Positions 18,201 through 26,099 of a DNA stretch of 64,000 nt are shown here, one piece after another. Numbering within the stretch: the first letter of the stretch is position 1; every line of letters begins with the position of its first letter. Under the pieces are notes generated by a model. The model ran no database searches, was not told where the DNA came from, and saw nothing but the letters and a program-made list of their open reading frames with translations. The stretch spans positions 3,306,809 to 3,370,808 of the forward strand of contig NZ_CP141728.1 in the NCBI RefSeq assembly GCF_035621135.1, read 5' to 3'. Made by a program: the position numbers and the translations under genes. Source of the DNA: Sinanaerobacter sp. ZZT-01. Lineage in GTDB: Bacteria > Bacillota > Clostridia > Peptostreptococcales > Anaerovoracaceae.

Positions 18201-18317
18201 CTCGGGTGTTAGTTCCAGTGTCGTACCTGTAATCGAAACAAAACCAAATACAACTAAAGCTAAAACGCAAAGAATCAATGACAATGGCCTTCGTAAAATA
18301 AATTTAGTTAAATTCAT
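15237..18317 (-). CDS. RND-family efflux transporter
   Basis: Proton-driven efflux pump of the AcrB/HAE1 group in the cytoplasmic membrane. The 1026 aa show the duplicated RND plan: helix 1 at the N-terminus, a large extracellular loop, helices 2-6 (LVLAIAISMVVIFLFFGDL onward), a second loop and a second helix set. GVGMMVDNSIVILE in the fourth helix carries the proton-relay aspartate position. Its adaptor is encoded 15 bp upstream in the same operon. There is no outer-membrane channel gene, as expected for a one-membrane cell; Bacillus SwrC is a known analogue. The substrate cannot be read from sequence. Confidence 0.93.
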   Translation of the reverse strand: MNLTKFILRRPLSLILCVLALVVFGFVSITGTTLELTPEMEMPMMLVTTVYVGASPDDVDELLGKPIEEAVDTLNGVDSVTSYSMENSSIVLLTYKYGTNMDTAYIDLKKKIDSVISDLPEDAKDPNIMEIDINDKASVRLSVKNEEQSNLYNYVDEKIAPEFEKIASVASVDINGGQESYIKIKLISEKLDQYHLSMNNLVSAIGSADFSYPAGNTHVGGLELSVSTSVSYDNIESLKKIPISTGAGSIIHLEDIANVYEALEDKSSISRYNGEDTISLDIKKQQSSSAVDVSKNVKEVIEKLTAADENLDIIVVSDDSEDIMASLKSVAETLVLAIAISMVVIFLFFGDLKASLIVGSSIPIAIFAALIMMRTMGFSLNVITLGALVLGVGMMVDNSIVILESCFRGADNLMDQETYFSGAKISIHDYKRAALDGSKMVLNSVIGSTVTTCVVFLPLATLQGMSGQLFKPLGFTIVFCMLASLISAITVVPLCYALYRPEEKENALANAPIKKMQGVYRIWIRSLLKKKKTVLLVSVILLLFSFGLATQLDLELMPSGDTGRVDVTIETRPGLTIDKVNEVLKEVEKVVVADKDIESYMLTYGGSGLRVSGASQATLSAYLSDDAKVSCDEIINRWKSEMNRLKNCNIKMEVGSPIEITTDSSDYELILQSTQYDDLKKTSDLAVKDLMKRVDITKVHSTLENAAPVIKINVDPIKAAAEGLSPVQVAGTVRSMLSGVEATKIDVDSENISVMVEYAEDEYDTIDDVQEIIVQNAAGNSIALRDIADITYKDSPQTIRREDKQYQVTISAEYTSEADKNTEKLLNKEMKKYEKGNVSIGVSSMDESRQDEFNSLFGAIAAAVFLIFIVMGIQFESVKFSIMVMTTIPFALIGSFGLLYLADVPISMTSLLGFLMLIGTVVNNGILYVDTVNQYKEDMNLKEAIVEAGATRMRPIFMTTLTTIVAMIPMALAYGENGEMMQGLALVNVGGLIASTALSLIVLPIYYLILNGKPRKRASMKERMVK

Positions 18318-18332
18318 AGCAGCCGATCTCCT

Positions 18333-19427
18333 TTATTCTTTTTCATTTGTTTCCGGCATAGGCGTATCGGAAGCTTCTTTATCTAAAATAACAGCCGCTT
18401 CATCGTACAGTTCCGAGCTCCAAGAAACAATGATAGAATCCTTTGAATTCAGCCCAGAAACAACTTCGATATTGCTTTCATCGCAAATTCCGACCTCTAC
18501 AAAAACCTTATGCGCCATTTTATCTTTATACGTGTATACAAAGGGTTTTCCGTCATCGTAATACACAGCATCGACCGGAATCGTAAGTACGTTTTCCACT
18601 TTGTCTGAAAGTACAAATAATTTTGCTGAGGTTCCACTGGCAAGCGCAGTTCCACTCTTAATGGAAGCTTTTACTTTAAACAGTCCCGTCGAAGCATCTA
18701 CCATAGAGCTTGTTTCTGTAATCGTACCGGTATAATCCGTTCCGTTTTTTTCAATTTTTACTTGGCTTCCAACATCCAATTTTTCCAGTACCCGTTCTGT
18801 TACATTAAAAGAAATTACTTTTTCTTCGCCTCCCGCAACCACACACAGCACGGTTTGCGGTGAAACAACGTCATATCTTTCAACATCACAAGATTCAACA
18901 ATTCCGGAAATCGGAGAAGTTACTACACTGTACTTCGCCTGATTTGAATAGGAAAGCTTAGCTGAATCATACTGGAGCTGTGCTCTCTTCAGTCCACTTT
19001 TCGCATCTTCATAACTTTGCTCTGAGATTCCTCCCTCTGCATATAAGACTTCTATTCGTGCAAAATTTTTCTTTGCATCTTCTAAGGAAACTTCCGCACT
19101 TTCCATGCTGATTTGCGTAGAGTCAACCTGTGTGTTATCAATTCTACAGATCGTCTGCCCCGCAGATATGCGATCTCCAGCCTGAATCATAACTTCTGAT
19201 ACTTCTCCGGCAATTTCGGGAGAAACTGATACAAATTCTGCCGGCTCAACCGTTCCGATCAAGCTGCTTGTCAATTCAATTGTCCCAATTTGAGGTGAAG
19301 CAACCGTCACCTCTGGCGGTGAAATTTCTGCATAAGACTCGTCCTTGCTTATGAAACGTGTTAATAATAGTGCAGCTACCACCACTATTACAAAGCCACC
19401 AATTATAACTTTTGTTTTCTTGTTCAT
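18333..19427 (-). CDS. RND efflux adaptor (HlyD/AcrA-type membrane-fusion protein)
   Basis: 364 aa extracytoplasmic adaptor anchored by an N-terminal helix (about 7-25). Domain order: a first lipoyl half-motif (GEVSEVMIQAGDRISAGQ), an alpha-helical hairpin with conserved polar residues (about 105-150), a second lipoyl half (SPISGIVE), then beta-barrel and membrane-proximal domains (TIPVDAVYYDDGKPFVY). It is the first gene of the pump operon. A two-component system is divergently encoded 214 bp away and is the likely regulator. Confidence 0.9.
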   Translation of the reverse strand: MNKKTKVIIGGFVIVVVAALLLTRFISKDESYAEISPPEVTVASPQIGTIELTSSLIGTVEPAEFVSVSPEIAGEVSEVMIQAGDRISAGQTICRIDNTQVDSTQISMESAEVSLEDAKKNFARIEVLYAEGGISEQSYEDAKSGLKRAQLQYDSAKLSYSNQAKYSVVTSPISGIVESCDVERYDVVSPQTVLCVVAGGEEKVISFNVTERVLEKLDVGSQVKIEKNGTDYTGTITETSSMVDASTGLFKVKASIKSGTALASGTSAKLFVLSDKVENVLTIPVDAVYYDDGKPFVYTYKDKMAHKVFVEVGICDESNIEVVSGLNSKDSIIVSWSSELYDEAAVILDKEASDTPMPETNEKE

Positions 19428-19588
19428 TCAAATTCCTCTTCCCTTTATTCTTCTAGCAGTTATCACACGCTAAGATGTTATTTTTTATTTCAAAAACTCC
19501 ATGTTAAAACTGCTTTTTACTTAGGATATATTACCAATAGAAACTGAACATAAACTTTTCGCTATAATAAGAAATTATTTTTGTTTAC

Positions 19589-19620
19589 TTTCAATTTATA
19601 AATTCATGTTACAATTGAAA
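19589..19620. promoter_or_regulatory. Inverted repeat ahead of the response regulator gene
   Basis: TTTCAATT and AATTGAAA with a 16-base spacer end about 21 bp before the GTG start; a possible -10 (TACAAT) overlaps the right arm. An autoregulatory operator is possible but unproven. Confidence 0.35.
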
Positions 19621-19641
19621 TAATAATAAGGAGGTAATGCC

Positions 19642-20316
19642 GTGTTTAATATTTTAGTTGTAGAAGACGATAAAAACACTGGGAAACTTATGGAGACAGT
19701 ATTGTCCGCCAATGGCTTTCATCCAATTTTAGCTTCCGATGGTATCGAAGCCTTAAAGATATTGGATATACAACATGTTGATTTAATTATTCTAGATATT
19801 ATGATGCCTCGCATGGACGGTTATGAATTAACCCAGCAGTTGAGAAACAGTAACTATACTCTTCCGATTTTGATGGTCACAGCGAAACAGCTTCCTGTAG
19901 ATAAAAAGAAAGGATTTATTGTTGGCACCGATGATTATATGACTAAGCCTATTGATGACGAAGAAATGATTTTAAGAATTAAAGCATTACTTCGAAGAGC
20001 CAAAATTGTAAATGAACATAAAATAATAATTGGGGAAGTGACTTTAGATTATGATTCTTTAAGTGTATCACGAAAAGATAAACGTCATACCCTTCCACAA
20101 AAAGAATTCTATTTATTATATAAATTACTGTCCTATCCTAATAAAATTTTTACACGGATTCAGCTTATGGATGAAATCTGGGGAATTGATTCCGATTCAA
20201 CTGACTATACCGTAAACGTCCATATTAATCGGCTTCGAAAACGCTTCGAAGATTATCCGGAATTTGAAATTCAGACCATCCGCGGACTTGGCTATAAGGC
20301 GGTGAAAAAAATTTGA
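19642..20316 (+). CDS. OmpR/PhoB-family response regulator
   Basis: 224 aa. The receiver domain has the acidic pair EDD (8-10), the phosphorylation Asp52 in LIILDIMMPRMDG and Lys82. The C-terminal winged helix ends in the usual TIRGLGYKA. GTG start with AAGGAGG 8 bases upstream. It overlaps the sensor kinase gene by 4 bp and lies divergent from the RND pump operon, so control of the pump is the natural inference. Confidence 0.93.
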   Translation: MFNILVVEDDKNTGKLMETVLSANGFHPILASDGIEALKILDIQHVDLIILDIMMPRMDGYELTQQLRNSNYTLPILMVTAKQLPVDKKKGFIVGTDDYMTKPIDDEEMILRIKALLRRAKIVNEHKIIIGEVTLDYDSLSVSRKDKRHTLPQKEFYLLYKLLSYPNKIFTRIQLMDEIWGIDSDSTDYTVNVHINRLRKRFEDYPEFEIQTIRGLGYKAVKKI

Positions 20317-21356
20317 ATATGAAAATAAATGGGCCTAAAACGCTGACTTTATTTCTAACTCTGCTAGTATTCTTTATCATGCTGGCAACTATGATTATCA
20401 TGTTGATTTCTGTTTTCGTTCTACTCAAGCTTGGATGGCTTTCAGAAGTTTATCAGCCTACGATCTATACACCTATCATCGTGATAATGGTTCTAAGTAT
20501 TGCAATTGGTACTACTTTAGCAAACGTGATAAGCAGTTTTCCTTTAAAACCTTTACGCCGTCTCATTGCTGCAACCGAGCAGATGGCAAAAGGTAATTTT
20601 GACGTGCGAATCAGACTTAATTATCCACAAGAACTAAAGCATCTGTCAGAAAGCTTTAACAAAATGGCCGAAGAATTAGGAAACACTGAGCTGCTGCGTT
20701 CTGACTTTGTAAATAATTTTTCACATGAGTTTAAAACTCCAATCGTGTCCTTACGAGGCTTTGCTAAAATATTAAAAAACCCGGATCTATCTCCTGAAGA
20801 ACGAAACGAATATCTGGATATTATTATCAGTGAAGCCGACCGTTTATCTTCTCTTTCAACAAATATTTTAAATCTCTCAAAAATTGAAAAGCTTAAAATA
20901 GCCCCTGAAAATCAGAAATTTGATTTGTCCGAGCAAATTCGAAAAGCAATTCTGGTTTTGGAAAACAAGTGGTCTTCAAAGAATCTTAACATGAAGGTTA
21001 ATTTAGAAGAAGTCACTTTTAACGGAAATGATGATCTATTAAATCAGATTTGGATTAACCTTGTAGACAATGCAATAAAATTTTCACCTCCTGCTAAAGA
21101 GGTTTCTATTTCTTTGCAAGAAAATAAGGATTCCATTATTTTTGAAATTGATAATTTCGGTCCTAAATTAAAAGAAGAAACAAAAAAACACCTATTTGAT
21201 AAATTTTATCAAGGAGATACCTCGCATACTTCTGACGGCAACGGCATTGGTCTTGCAATTGTTAAGAAAATCGTTTCTTTGTACTGCGGCTCTGTATCTG
21301 TGCAAAACAAAGAGGGCTCCGTAATATCCTTTACCGTAGCCCTCCCTAAAATTTAA
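20313..21356 (+). CDS. Membrane sensor histidine kinase
   Basis: 347 aa partner of the preceding regulator. Two membrane helices (about 10-38 and 52-74) with a very short extracellular loop suggest sensing within or near the membrane. A HAMP domain follows (about 75-128), then the H box SHEFKTP with His138, an N box (LVDNAIKFSPPA) and G boxes (GNGIGLAIVKKI). The start is a TTG overlapping the upstream stop; an ATG two codons later is also possible. Its final codons contain a hairpin that can end transcription of both this gene and mgtE. Confidence 0.93.
   Translation: MNMKINGPKTLTLFLTLLVFFIMLATMIIMLISVFVLLKLGWLSEVYQPTIYTPIIVIMVLSIAIGTTLANVISSFPLKPLRRLIAATEQMAKGNFDVRIRLNYPQELKHLSESFNKMAEELGNTELLRSDFVNNFSHEFKTPIVSLRGFAKILKNPDLSPEERNEYLDIIISEADRLSSLSTNILNLSKIEKLKIAPENQKFDLSEQIRKAILVLENKWSSKNLNMKVNLEEVTFNGNDDLLNQIWINLVDNAIKFSPPAKEVSISLQENKDSIIFEIDNFGPKLKEETKKHLFDKFYQGDTSHTSDGNGIGLAIVKKIVSLYCGSVSVQNKEGSVISFTVALPKI
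21312..21344. terminator. Bidirectional terminator inside the histidine kinase 3' end
   Basis: GAGGGCTCCG and its near-complement TAGCCCTC form a hairpin within the last codons of the kinase gene. On the minus strand it is followed directly by TTTGTTTT, a good terminator for mgtE, whose stop lies only 26 bp before it. On the plus strand AT-rich sequence follows. Confidence 0.6.
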
Positions 21357-21369
21357 TGTTATTATTTTG

Positions 21370-22743
21370 TTATATTCCCAACATCCAAGTTGCCATTGCG
21401 AAATAAGTGACTACCGATACCATATCGGTTAAAGAAGAAATCATAGGGCTTGCCATCAAAGCCGGGTCAATCCCAACCTTTTTAGCAGCCATCGGAAGCA
21501 TACTTCCAATTGTTTTTGCTGCAATTACGATGACGAGCATCGCACCGCTAACAGTCAATGCAACCCATACGCTTTCTTGATCCAGCCAAATAATTCTTGC
21601 AAAATTTAAAGCGCTCAGCAAAATGCCGATTAAAAAGCTGATTCTTAATTCTTTCCAGAGCACTCTCCATACATCGGAAAGGTCTATATCATCTATCGCC
21701 ATGCCACGAATCACAAGCGTTGCAGATTGGGAGCCTGAATTACCTCCCGTTCCCATCAGCATCGGCATATAAGCAACCAATGAAATCACTTTAGAAAGCA
21801 CACCCTCAAAGCTCGCAATAATGCCCCCCGTAATCACATAGGAACACATCAAGACAAAAAGCCATGGTATTCTGTTTTTAATATGGTGCCAAACACTCAT
21901 ATCTAAGTATTCCATATCGCTGCTGTCAATGACACCAGCCATTCTTTCAAAGTCTTCTGTCGTTTCTTCATCGATAACATCTAAAATGTCATCAAATGTA
22001 ATAATTCCAACAAGACGATGCTCGTTGTCCACAACAGGCAAAGCCAAATAGCCATATTTCTTAAAGATGTTGGATACATCCTCCTGGTCATCCAGTGCAT
22101 TGACATAAACCATATCTTCATGCATATATGACTCGACTAAATCACTATCCTGTGCAACCACTAAAGTACGTAAGGAAACAATCCCCAAAAGTTTTCGTTC
22201 TTTATCCTTCACATAACAGGTATAAACCGTTTCACTGTCCATACCTACCTCTTTAATATGAGCCATTGCTTCTGCAATCGTCATATCTTTTCGAAGGCTG
22301 ATATAATCAATCGTCATCAGGCTGCCTGCGCTGGTTTCCGGATAATTTAAAAAAGTATTGATCAGCTTTCTTTCTGCCTTAGTGGCATTCTCTAAAATTT
22401 TATCAACAACATTAGCCGGCAATTCTTCTAATAAGTCAATCATGTCATCAAAAGCCAGTTCATCAACAATATGCTGGATTTCTTTATCGGTAATTGCAGA
22501 AATGATATTAACCTGATCATCCGAAGGTAAATAAGAGAACACCTCTGCCGCAATATTTTTAGGAAAAGATCGAAACAAAACAACGGCCTTGTCAATATCA
22601 AGCTCGTCGATAACCTCTTCCATAACTTCTGCAATATCCACTTCATTCAGTTTTAAAATTTCTTCTCGGGCTTTTAAGTATTTTTTCTCTTCCAGCAAGA
22701 TCAATACTCGTTCAATGATCTGATTCATTTTTTCGTTTTCCAT
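21370..22743 (-). CDS. mgtE: Magnesium transporter MgtE
   Basis: Mg2+ channel/transporter in the cytoplasmic membrane. Domain order over 457 aa: an N-terminal superhelical MgtE_N domain (about 20-130); two CBS domains (about 135-255) that sense Mg2+ and gate the pore; a connecting helix; and five membrane helices (about 285-457) with the pore motif MPMLMGTGGNSGSQS. Length and order are standard. GGAGAAG precedes the ATG. The leader upstream is over 200 nt, holds a small open frame and can form long-range pairing, which suggests control at RNA level. Confidence 0.95.
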   Translation of the reverse strand: MENEKMNQIIERVLILLEEKKYLKAREEILKLNEVDIAEVMEEVIDELDIDKAVVLFRSFPKNIAAEVFSYLPSDDQVNIISAITDKEIQHIVDELAFDDMIDLLEELPANVVDKILENATKAERKLINTFLNYPETSAGSLMTIDYISLRKDMTIAEAMAHIKEVGMDSETVYTCYVKDKERKLLGIVSLRTLVVAQDSDLVESYMHEDMVYVNALDDQEDVSNIFKKYGYLALPVVDNEHRLVGIITFDDILDVIDEETTEDFERMAGVIDSSDMEYLDMSVWHHIKNRIPWLFVLMCSYVITGGIIASFEGVLSKVISLVAYMPMLMGTGGNSGSQSATLVIRGMAIDDIDLSDVWRVLWKELRISFLIGILLSALNFARIIWLDQESVWVALTVSGAMLVIVIAAKTIGSMLPMAAKKVGIDPALMASPMISSLTDMVSVVTYFAMATWMLGI

Positions 22744-22763
22744 CGGTCTTCTCCTTTCGAGTG

Positions 22764-22870
22764 GTTAAAGTCTACTTTAACTTATCTTTGGAATTTCCCT
22801 GCTGAAAACAATGAATTTAAAAGAAAGAAACAGAATTCTACCTTAAAAAAGACAACGTGAAAGCAGGGAA
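22764..22870 (-). promoter_or_regulatory. Structured leader of mgtE
   Basis: In the transcript, TTCCCTGCT (22870-22862), inside the small open frame, is complementary to AGCAGGGAA (22803-22795). A second hairpin GTTAAAG-TAGA-CTTTAAC (22781-22764) stands just before the mgtE ribosome site. Movement of a ribosome over the small frame would break the first pairing. I see no consensus M-box. The arrangement resembles peptide-based Mg2+ sensing in other bacteria, but that is inference. Confidence 0.45.
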
Positions 22871-22926
22871 CTTGTATTATTATTCAGTTCACTATGCATT
22901 TGTTTATGACTGGGAACTGTTTCCAT
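22843..22926 (-). CDS. Possible 27-residue leader peptide upstream of mgtE
   Basis: An ATG at 22926 has AAGGAGTGAG just upstream, a ribosome site as good as that of mgtE. It opens a 27-codon frame (M-E-T-V-P-S-H-K... ending R-C-L-F) that stops 99 bp before the mgtE ATG. It lies in the same transcript, about 40 bases after the predicted promoter. Its 3' part contributes one arm of the leader pairing. No similarity recognised; a regulatory leader is the best guess. Confidence 0.45.
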   Translation of the reverse strand: METVPSHKQMHSELNNNTSSLLSRCLF

Positions 22927-22968
22927 CTACTCTCACTCCTTTTCTTAAATTGATATATTAACTTTAAA

Positions 22969-22997
22969 ATTATACCTAAAATACGTTTTTTTTGCAA
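22969..22997 (-). promoter_or_regulatory. Promoter of the mgtE leader
   Basis: Minus strand TTGCAA (22997-22992), 17-base spacer, perfect TATAAT (22974-22969). Confidence 0.65.
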
Positions 22998-23133
22998 GTG
23001 ATTACAAGAAATGTTTTTAAGAAACACGAAACATGAAATAATATTATTTTTTTCTTCCTTACAATCTTATAAAATACCTAACCTTTTATAACTACTGTGA
23101 ATTAGAGCAGTAAGTCAATAATAATCGGTTCAT

Positions 23134-23796
23134 TCAAGTCGGTCCGTTTTTTGATAGTTGCTTAACCGTTGCATAGTAAAACATGACAAGTGCAGAGCCT
23201 AACAATAAGCCTCCTATAATATCGGTGAACCAATGCACCCCCGAAACAAAACGCCCTATTATCGTCACCGCGATTACAACAGCAGAAATGACCTCTCCTA
23301 TATTTCTCAAAGCTTTATTCCTTATCCGTTTGTGGAACTGCATTATTGCGGTAGACATGATACATAACACTATCATCGTATGGGATGATGGATAGGACGC
23401 TTCCAATGTGCTACCTAAAAGAACCGGTCTGTAATTAACAATGAAAGTTTCAAAAAATATATACGAAACCATCACGAGAATATAAAATACGCCTAGTGCG
23501 AGAATATCTTTGTCCACGCGCTTAATACTTTTTCTTTTGATTTGTTGCTCCAGTCCCAATATTGCAAAACCCAAAGCAACAGAGATAGCTACAGCACCAA
23601 GCCAATCCGTAATATGATACCATGCTAAATTTTCTCCAAGTAGCTTGAGCATAGAACTATTTAAAGTAGCGAATGCAACAACGGATTTCTCCGGACCTAT
23701 AGGGCTAACATCAAATGTCAAAACTCCTACTGTGAATAGAATAAACAGCAAGAGCAGTATCCCCGCAAATACAAAGTACTTTTTATTTTTCATCAT
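23134..23796 (-). CDS. PAP2-superfamily membrane phosphatase
   Basis: A 220 aa integral membrane protein of the type 2 phosphatidic acid phosphatase family, whose members dephosphorylate lipid phosphates such as undecaprenyl pyrophosphate. Visible motifs are YRP, PSSHTM (second catalytic motif) and [12 protein letters not shown] (third motif, nucleophile His). About six hydrophobic helices surround them. The frame is open 40 codons further upstream, but the ATG at 23796 with AGGAAGAG before it gives the natural N-terminus. The substrate is not determinable. It stands alone, downstream of a terminator. Confidence 0.85.
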   Translation of the reverse strand: MMKNKKYFVFAGILLLLFILFTVGVLTFDVSPIGPEKSVVAFATLNSSMLKLLGENLAWYHITDWLGAVAISVALGFAILGLEQQIKRKSIKRVDKDILALGVFYILVMVSYIFFETFIVNYRPVLLGSTLEASYPSSHTMIVLCIMSTAIMQFHKRIRNKALRNIGEVISAVVIAVTIIGRFVSGVHWFTDIIGGLLLGSALVMFYYATVKQLSKNGPT

Positions 23797-23891
23797 ATCT
23801 CTCTTCCTTTTCTTTATTATTATAGTATTCATGTGCGCCAGCCACATCTTTATTGTACGGCAGGCATAAAAATCTTCAAGAAACGAATCGT

Positions 23892-23936
23892 CACAACAAC
23901 AAAAGCCCTTCGACACTTTTCGTGTCAGAGGGCTTT
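23892..23936 (-). terminator. Terminator after the XRE-family membrane regulator gene
   Basis: Minus-strand hairpin AAAGCCC...GGGCTTT with inner stem GACAC/GTGTC, followed by TTTTGTTGTTG; 21 bp beyond the stop at 23957. Confidence 0.7.
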
Positions 23937-23956
23937 CTGTAAGGACTTAAGCCATT

Positions 23957-24571
23957 TTACTTCATACGGCTGCTCCTTATCAAAAGTACAACCTTAACCA
24001 TAAATAAAACGAACATAAGTGCTATAGCGTACGGATGGCGCGTTGCAATAAGTGCCAGTATTATAAACGCTTGTAAAAATATTGAACATTTTTTGCTCGT
24101 ACTCAGCCATTTATCATTATCATAATGCTGTATGACTAACTCAATAATACCAAGTGTAGCCATCAGAATAGGAAAGATAAAAAATATAGCACGGGTAATA
24201 GCGGAAATATCCTGAAGCGCAAACAGGTTTACCTTGCGAACAAACGCCCCTTCCTGGTATGCATACAATGGAAGGAATAGAAAGGTCAACACCATTAAAT
24301 CTAAAATTCCAAAAATCAAGATATAAATCTTATTTATATTCGCACGGTTCTCATCCACCGCCAGAGAGATCAATTCCTCACCTGACAACAAATTATCAAT
24401 AGATATAGAGAAAAGTTTTGATATACTTTTAAGCGACTCAATATTCGGATATCCCTTTCCGCTTTCCCATTTCGATATTGCAGTTCTGGACACAAATAAT
24501 TGTTCTGCGAGTTTTTCTTGTGTCATGGATTTTTCTTTTCTCAGCTGTTGCAGTTTTTCATTAAATTCCAT
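23957..24571 (-). CDS. XRE-family regulator with membrane helices
   Basis: 204 aa. The N-terminal helix-turn-helix (about 6-60: LRKEKSMTQEKLAEQLFVSRTAISKWESG) is typical XRE. After a linker, about four hydrophobic segments (83-105, 123-145, 160-180, 182-200) place the protein in the membrane. Such HTH-plus-membrane proteins are common in Firmicutes and often regulate a neighbouring gene. Here the nearest candidate is the PAP2 phosphatase gene downstream, but that link is only positional. Confidence 0.85.
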   Translation of the reverse strand: MEFNEKLQQLRKEKSMTQEKLAEQLFVSRTAISKWESGKGYPNIESLKSISKLFSISIDNLLSGEELISLAVDENRANINKIYILIFGILDLMVLTFLFLPLYAYQEGAFVRKVNLFALQDISAITRAIFFIFPILMATLGIIELVIQHYDNDKWLSTSKKCSIFLQAFIILALIATRHPYAIALMFVLFMVKVVLLIRSSRMK

Positions 24572-24680
24572 AGATAAACCTCTATTCTTAAGAATCCCGT
24601 TGCTTTTTATGGGGTAGAGCTTGCATTCTTTTCTGTAACGTCTTTAAGTTCTGAATATTACGTAACTGTATAAAGGTATA

Positions 24681-24714
24681 AAGAAACCATCAAACAAATG
24701 ATTGATGGCTTCTT
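24681..24714 (-). terminator. Terminator after the GntR-family gene
   Basis: Minus-strand stem AAGAAGCCATCAA/TTGATGGTTTCTT (one G-U pair) with an 8-base loop, T-rich 3' arm and TAT following. It is 43 bp beyond the stop at 24758; a plus-strand T run also exists. Confidence 0.6.
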
Positions 24715-24757
24715 AAATTTTTTATTCGAATAGATAAAGAATATAGGCTCAAAATAG

Positions 24758-25405
24758 CTAAATGGTTTCCATATATGCTAAATCCGGTTTCCAGTGTACT
24801 TCCTTCATAAAACGCTCCAATTCCTCACCTTTGTTTTGCTCAAACAAAGTCAGCATTGTGCGATGCTCGTCGTTCGTGCGATGAAGTATAGTCTTAACAT
24901 TTTCACCTACATCCATAATATAAGATTTCTTCAAAAACTTTTTCTTCGTTCGGCTCATCAAACTAACTAAGCTATCATTTCCACAGCAATCTAAATAGAT
25001 TTGATGAAACTCCTCTTGCTGCTTATAATACATATCATAATTTCCAGAATCAATTGCAAGATCCATGCTTCCGATGTAAAACTGCATATCCTTTATTTCT
25101 TTATCTGTGACTCGAGAGCAGGCCAAAGATACTGCAAGTCCATCCAGTACACCTAAAATAATATAGATTTCTGCTGCCTCTTTCTCACTTAGCGGGCGAA
25201 TGATAAAGCCTTTTCTAGGTACATTTTCCAGAAATCCTTCGCTGGCTAATTGAATCAATGCTTCCCTTACAGGTGTACGGCTGATATTTAACAGATCACT
25301 GATTCTTTGCTCATTAATCTTTTCATTTGGTTTTAAACTACCCTTATTAATTTCCTCTGCAATGTAATTATAAACGTGGTCTTTTAAGGATAAGTACCCT
25401 TCCAT
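24758..25405 (-). CDS. GntR/FadR-family transcriptional regulator
   Basis: 215 aa. The N-terminal winged helix (about 5-70) has EQRISDLLNISRTPVREALIQLASEGF. The C-terminal all-helical FCD domain (about 80-205) usually binds an organic acid with metal-ligand Asp/His residues (HQIYL and DEHR are visible). The ligand is unknown. Neighbours are yhbY upstream and an XRE gene downstream, neither an obvious target. The ribosome site is weak (GTGAG). Confidence 0.9.
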   Translation of the reverse strand: MEGYLSLKDHVYNYIAEEINKGSLKPNEKINEQRISDLLNISRTPVREALIQLASEGFLENVPRKGFIIRPLSEKEAAEIYIILGVLDGLAVSLACSRVTDKEIKDMQFYIGSMDLAIDSGNYDMYYKQQEEFHQIYLDCCGNDSLVSLMSRTKKKFLKKSYIMDVGENVKTILHRTNDEHRTMLTLFEQNKGEELERFMKEVHWKPDLAYMETI

Positions 25406-25467
25406 AAAATTTCGGTCTCACTTTCTATCATAATTTACAGCTTTTTCACATCTTGTTTATTTTGCTT

Positions 25468-25764
25468 TTATTTTCGCGGAAGTACTATCTGTTTATGATC
25501 TTTCGATTCACGATACAGAGTAAATTTCTTACCGATTGCCTGTACAAATTCCGCATTTAGTTTTTGGGCCACTTCATTTGCTGCTTCTTTCGGTTTCCAG
25601 TCACACCCATCTTGAATTTTTACCTTAACAAGCTCTCTGCATTCAAATCCCGTATCCATCTCTTGCATGATATTTTCGGTGATTCCTGCCTTTCCGATGT
25701 ATACGGTAGGTTCTAAATCATGTGCAAGACTTTTTAAATAGCTTCTCTGTTTTGTCGTAATCAT
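25468..25764 (-). CDS. yhbY: YhbY-family (CRS1/YhbY) RNA-binding protein
   Basis: 98 aa small RNA-binding protein tied to ribosome assembly. The family core is complete: TTKQRSYLKSLAHDLEPTVYIGKAGIT and LVKVKIQDG, then AIGKKFTLYR. The open frame runs 25 codons further upstream, but the ATG at 25764 with AAAGGAAA upstream yields the family's standard length. It is a single-gene unit or the first gene ahead of the GntR regulator (62 bp gap). Confidence 0.92.
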   Translation of the reverse strand: MITTKQRSYLKSLAHDLEPTVYIGKAGITENIMQEMDTGFECRELVKVKIQDGCDWKPKEAANEVAQKLNAEFVQAIGKKFTLYRESKDHKQIVLPRK

Positions 25765-25992
25765 ATAAAAATAGGTTTCCTTTCTTCTGTTATACCTCTT
25801 TAATCTATTAAGTATACCGCTTTTTTGTATACAATTCAAGTAAATAAATTTTCAAGCCAATAGATTAAATTTATATTTTTTTATTGAAAGAAGTTTTTCT
25901 TTAAACGCTTGATTTTCCAACGTATTTTTTCTAACAAATTATTATTCTATGATTTTTAAAAATCAGTTTTACAATTTTTGTGATTCTTACTA

Positions 25993-26021
25993 TTGACTAT
26001 AAAAATCTAGTGTGATAAATT
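25993..26021 (+). promoter_or_regulatory. Promoter of gdhA
   Basis: TTGACT, 17-base spacer, TAAATT, with the ATG 79 bp downstream. The rest of the 335-bp gap 25765-26099 is AT-rich; it holds a 16-bp palindrome (TGATTTTTAAAAATCA, 25950-25965) 27 bp before the -35 element and nothing else I can assign. Confidence 0.6.
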
Positions 26022-26099
26022 GAAATTGCGGAGAAAATTCAATCTGAAAATCAATATCCACATTTTTTTTAATTTTTAAACAGAAAGAGGAGAGAAAAA

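Noticed and set aside
22744..22970. M-box (ykoK-type) Mg2+ riboswitch before mgtE
   Set aside because: I could not find the conserved M-box core sequence in the leader; a covariance-model search would settle it.
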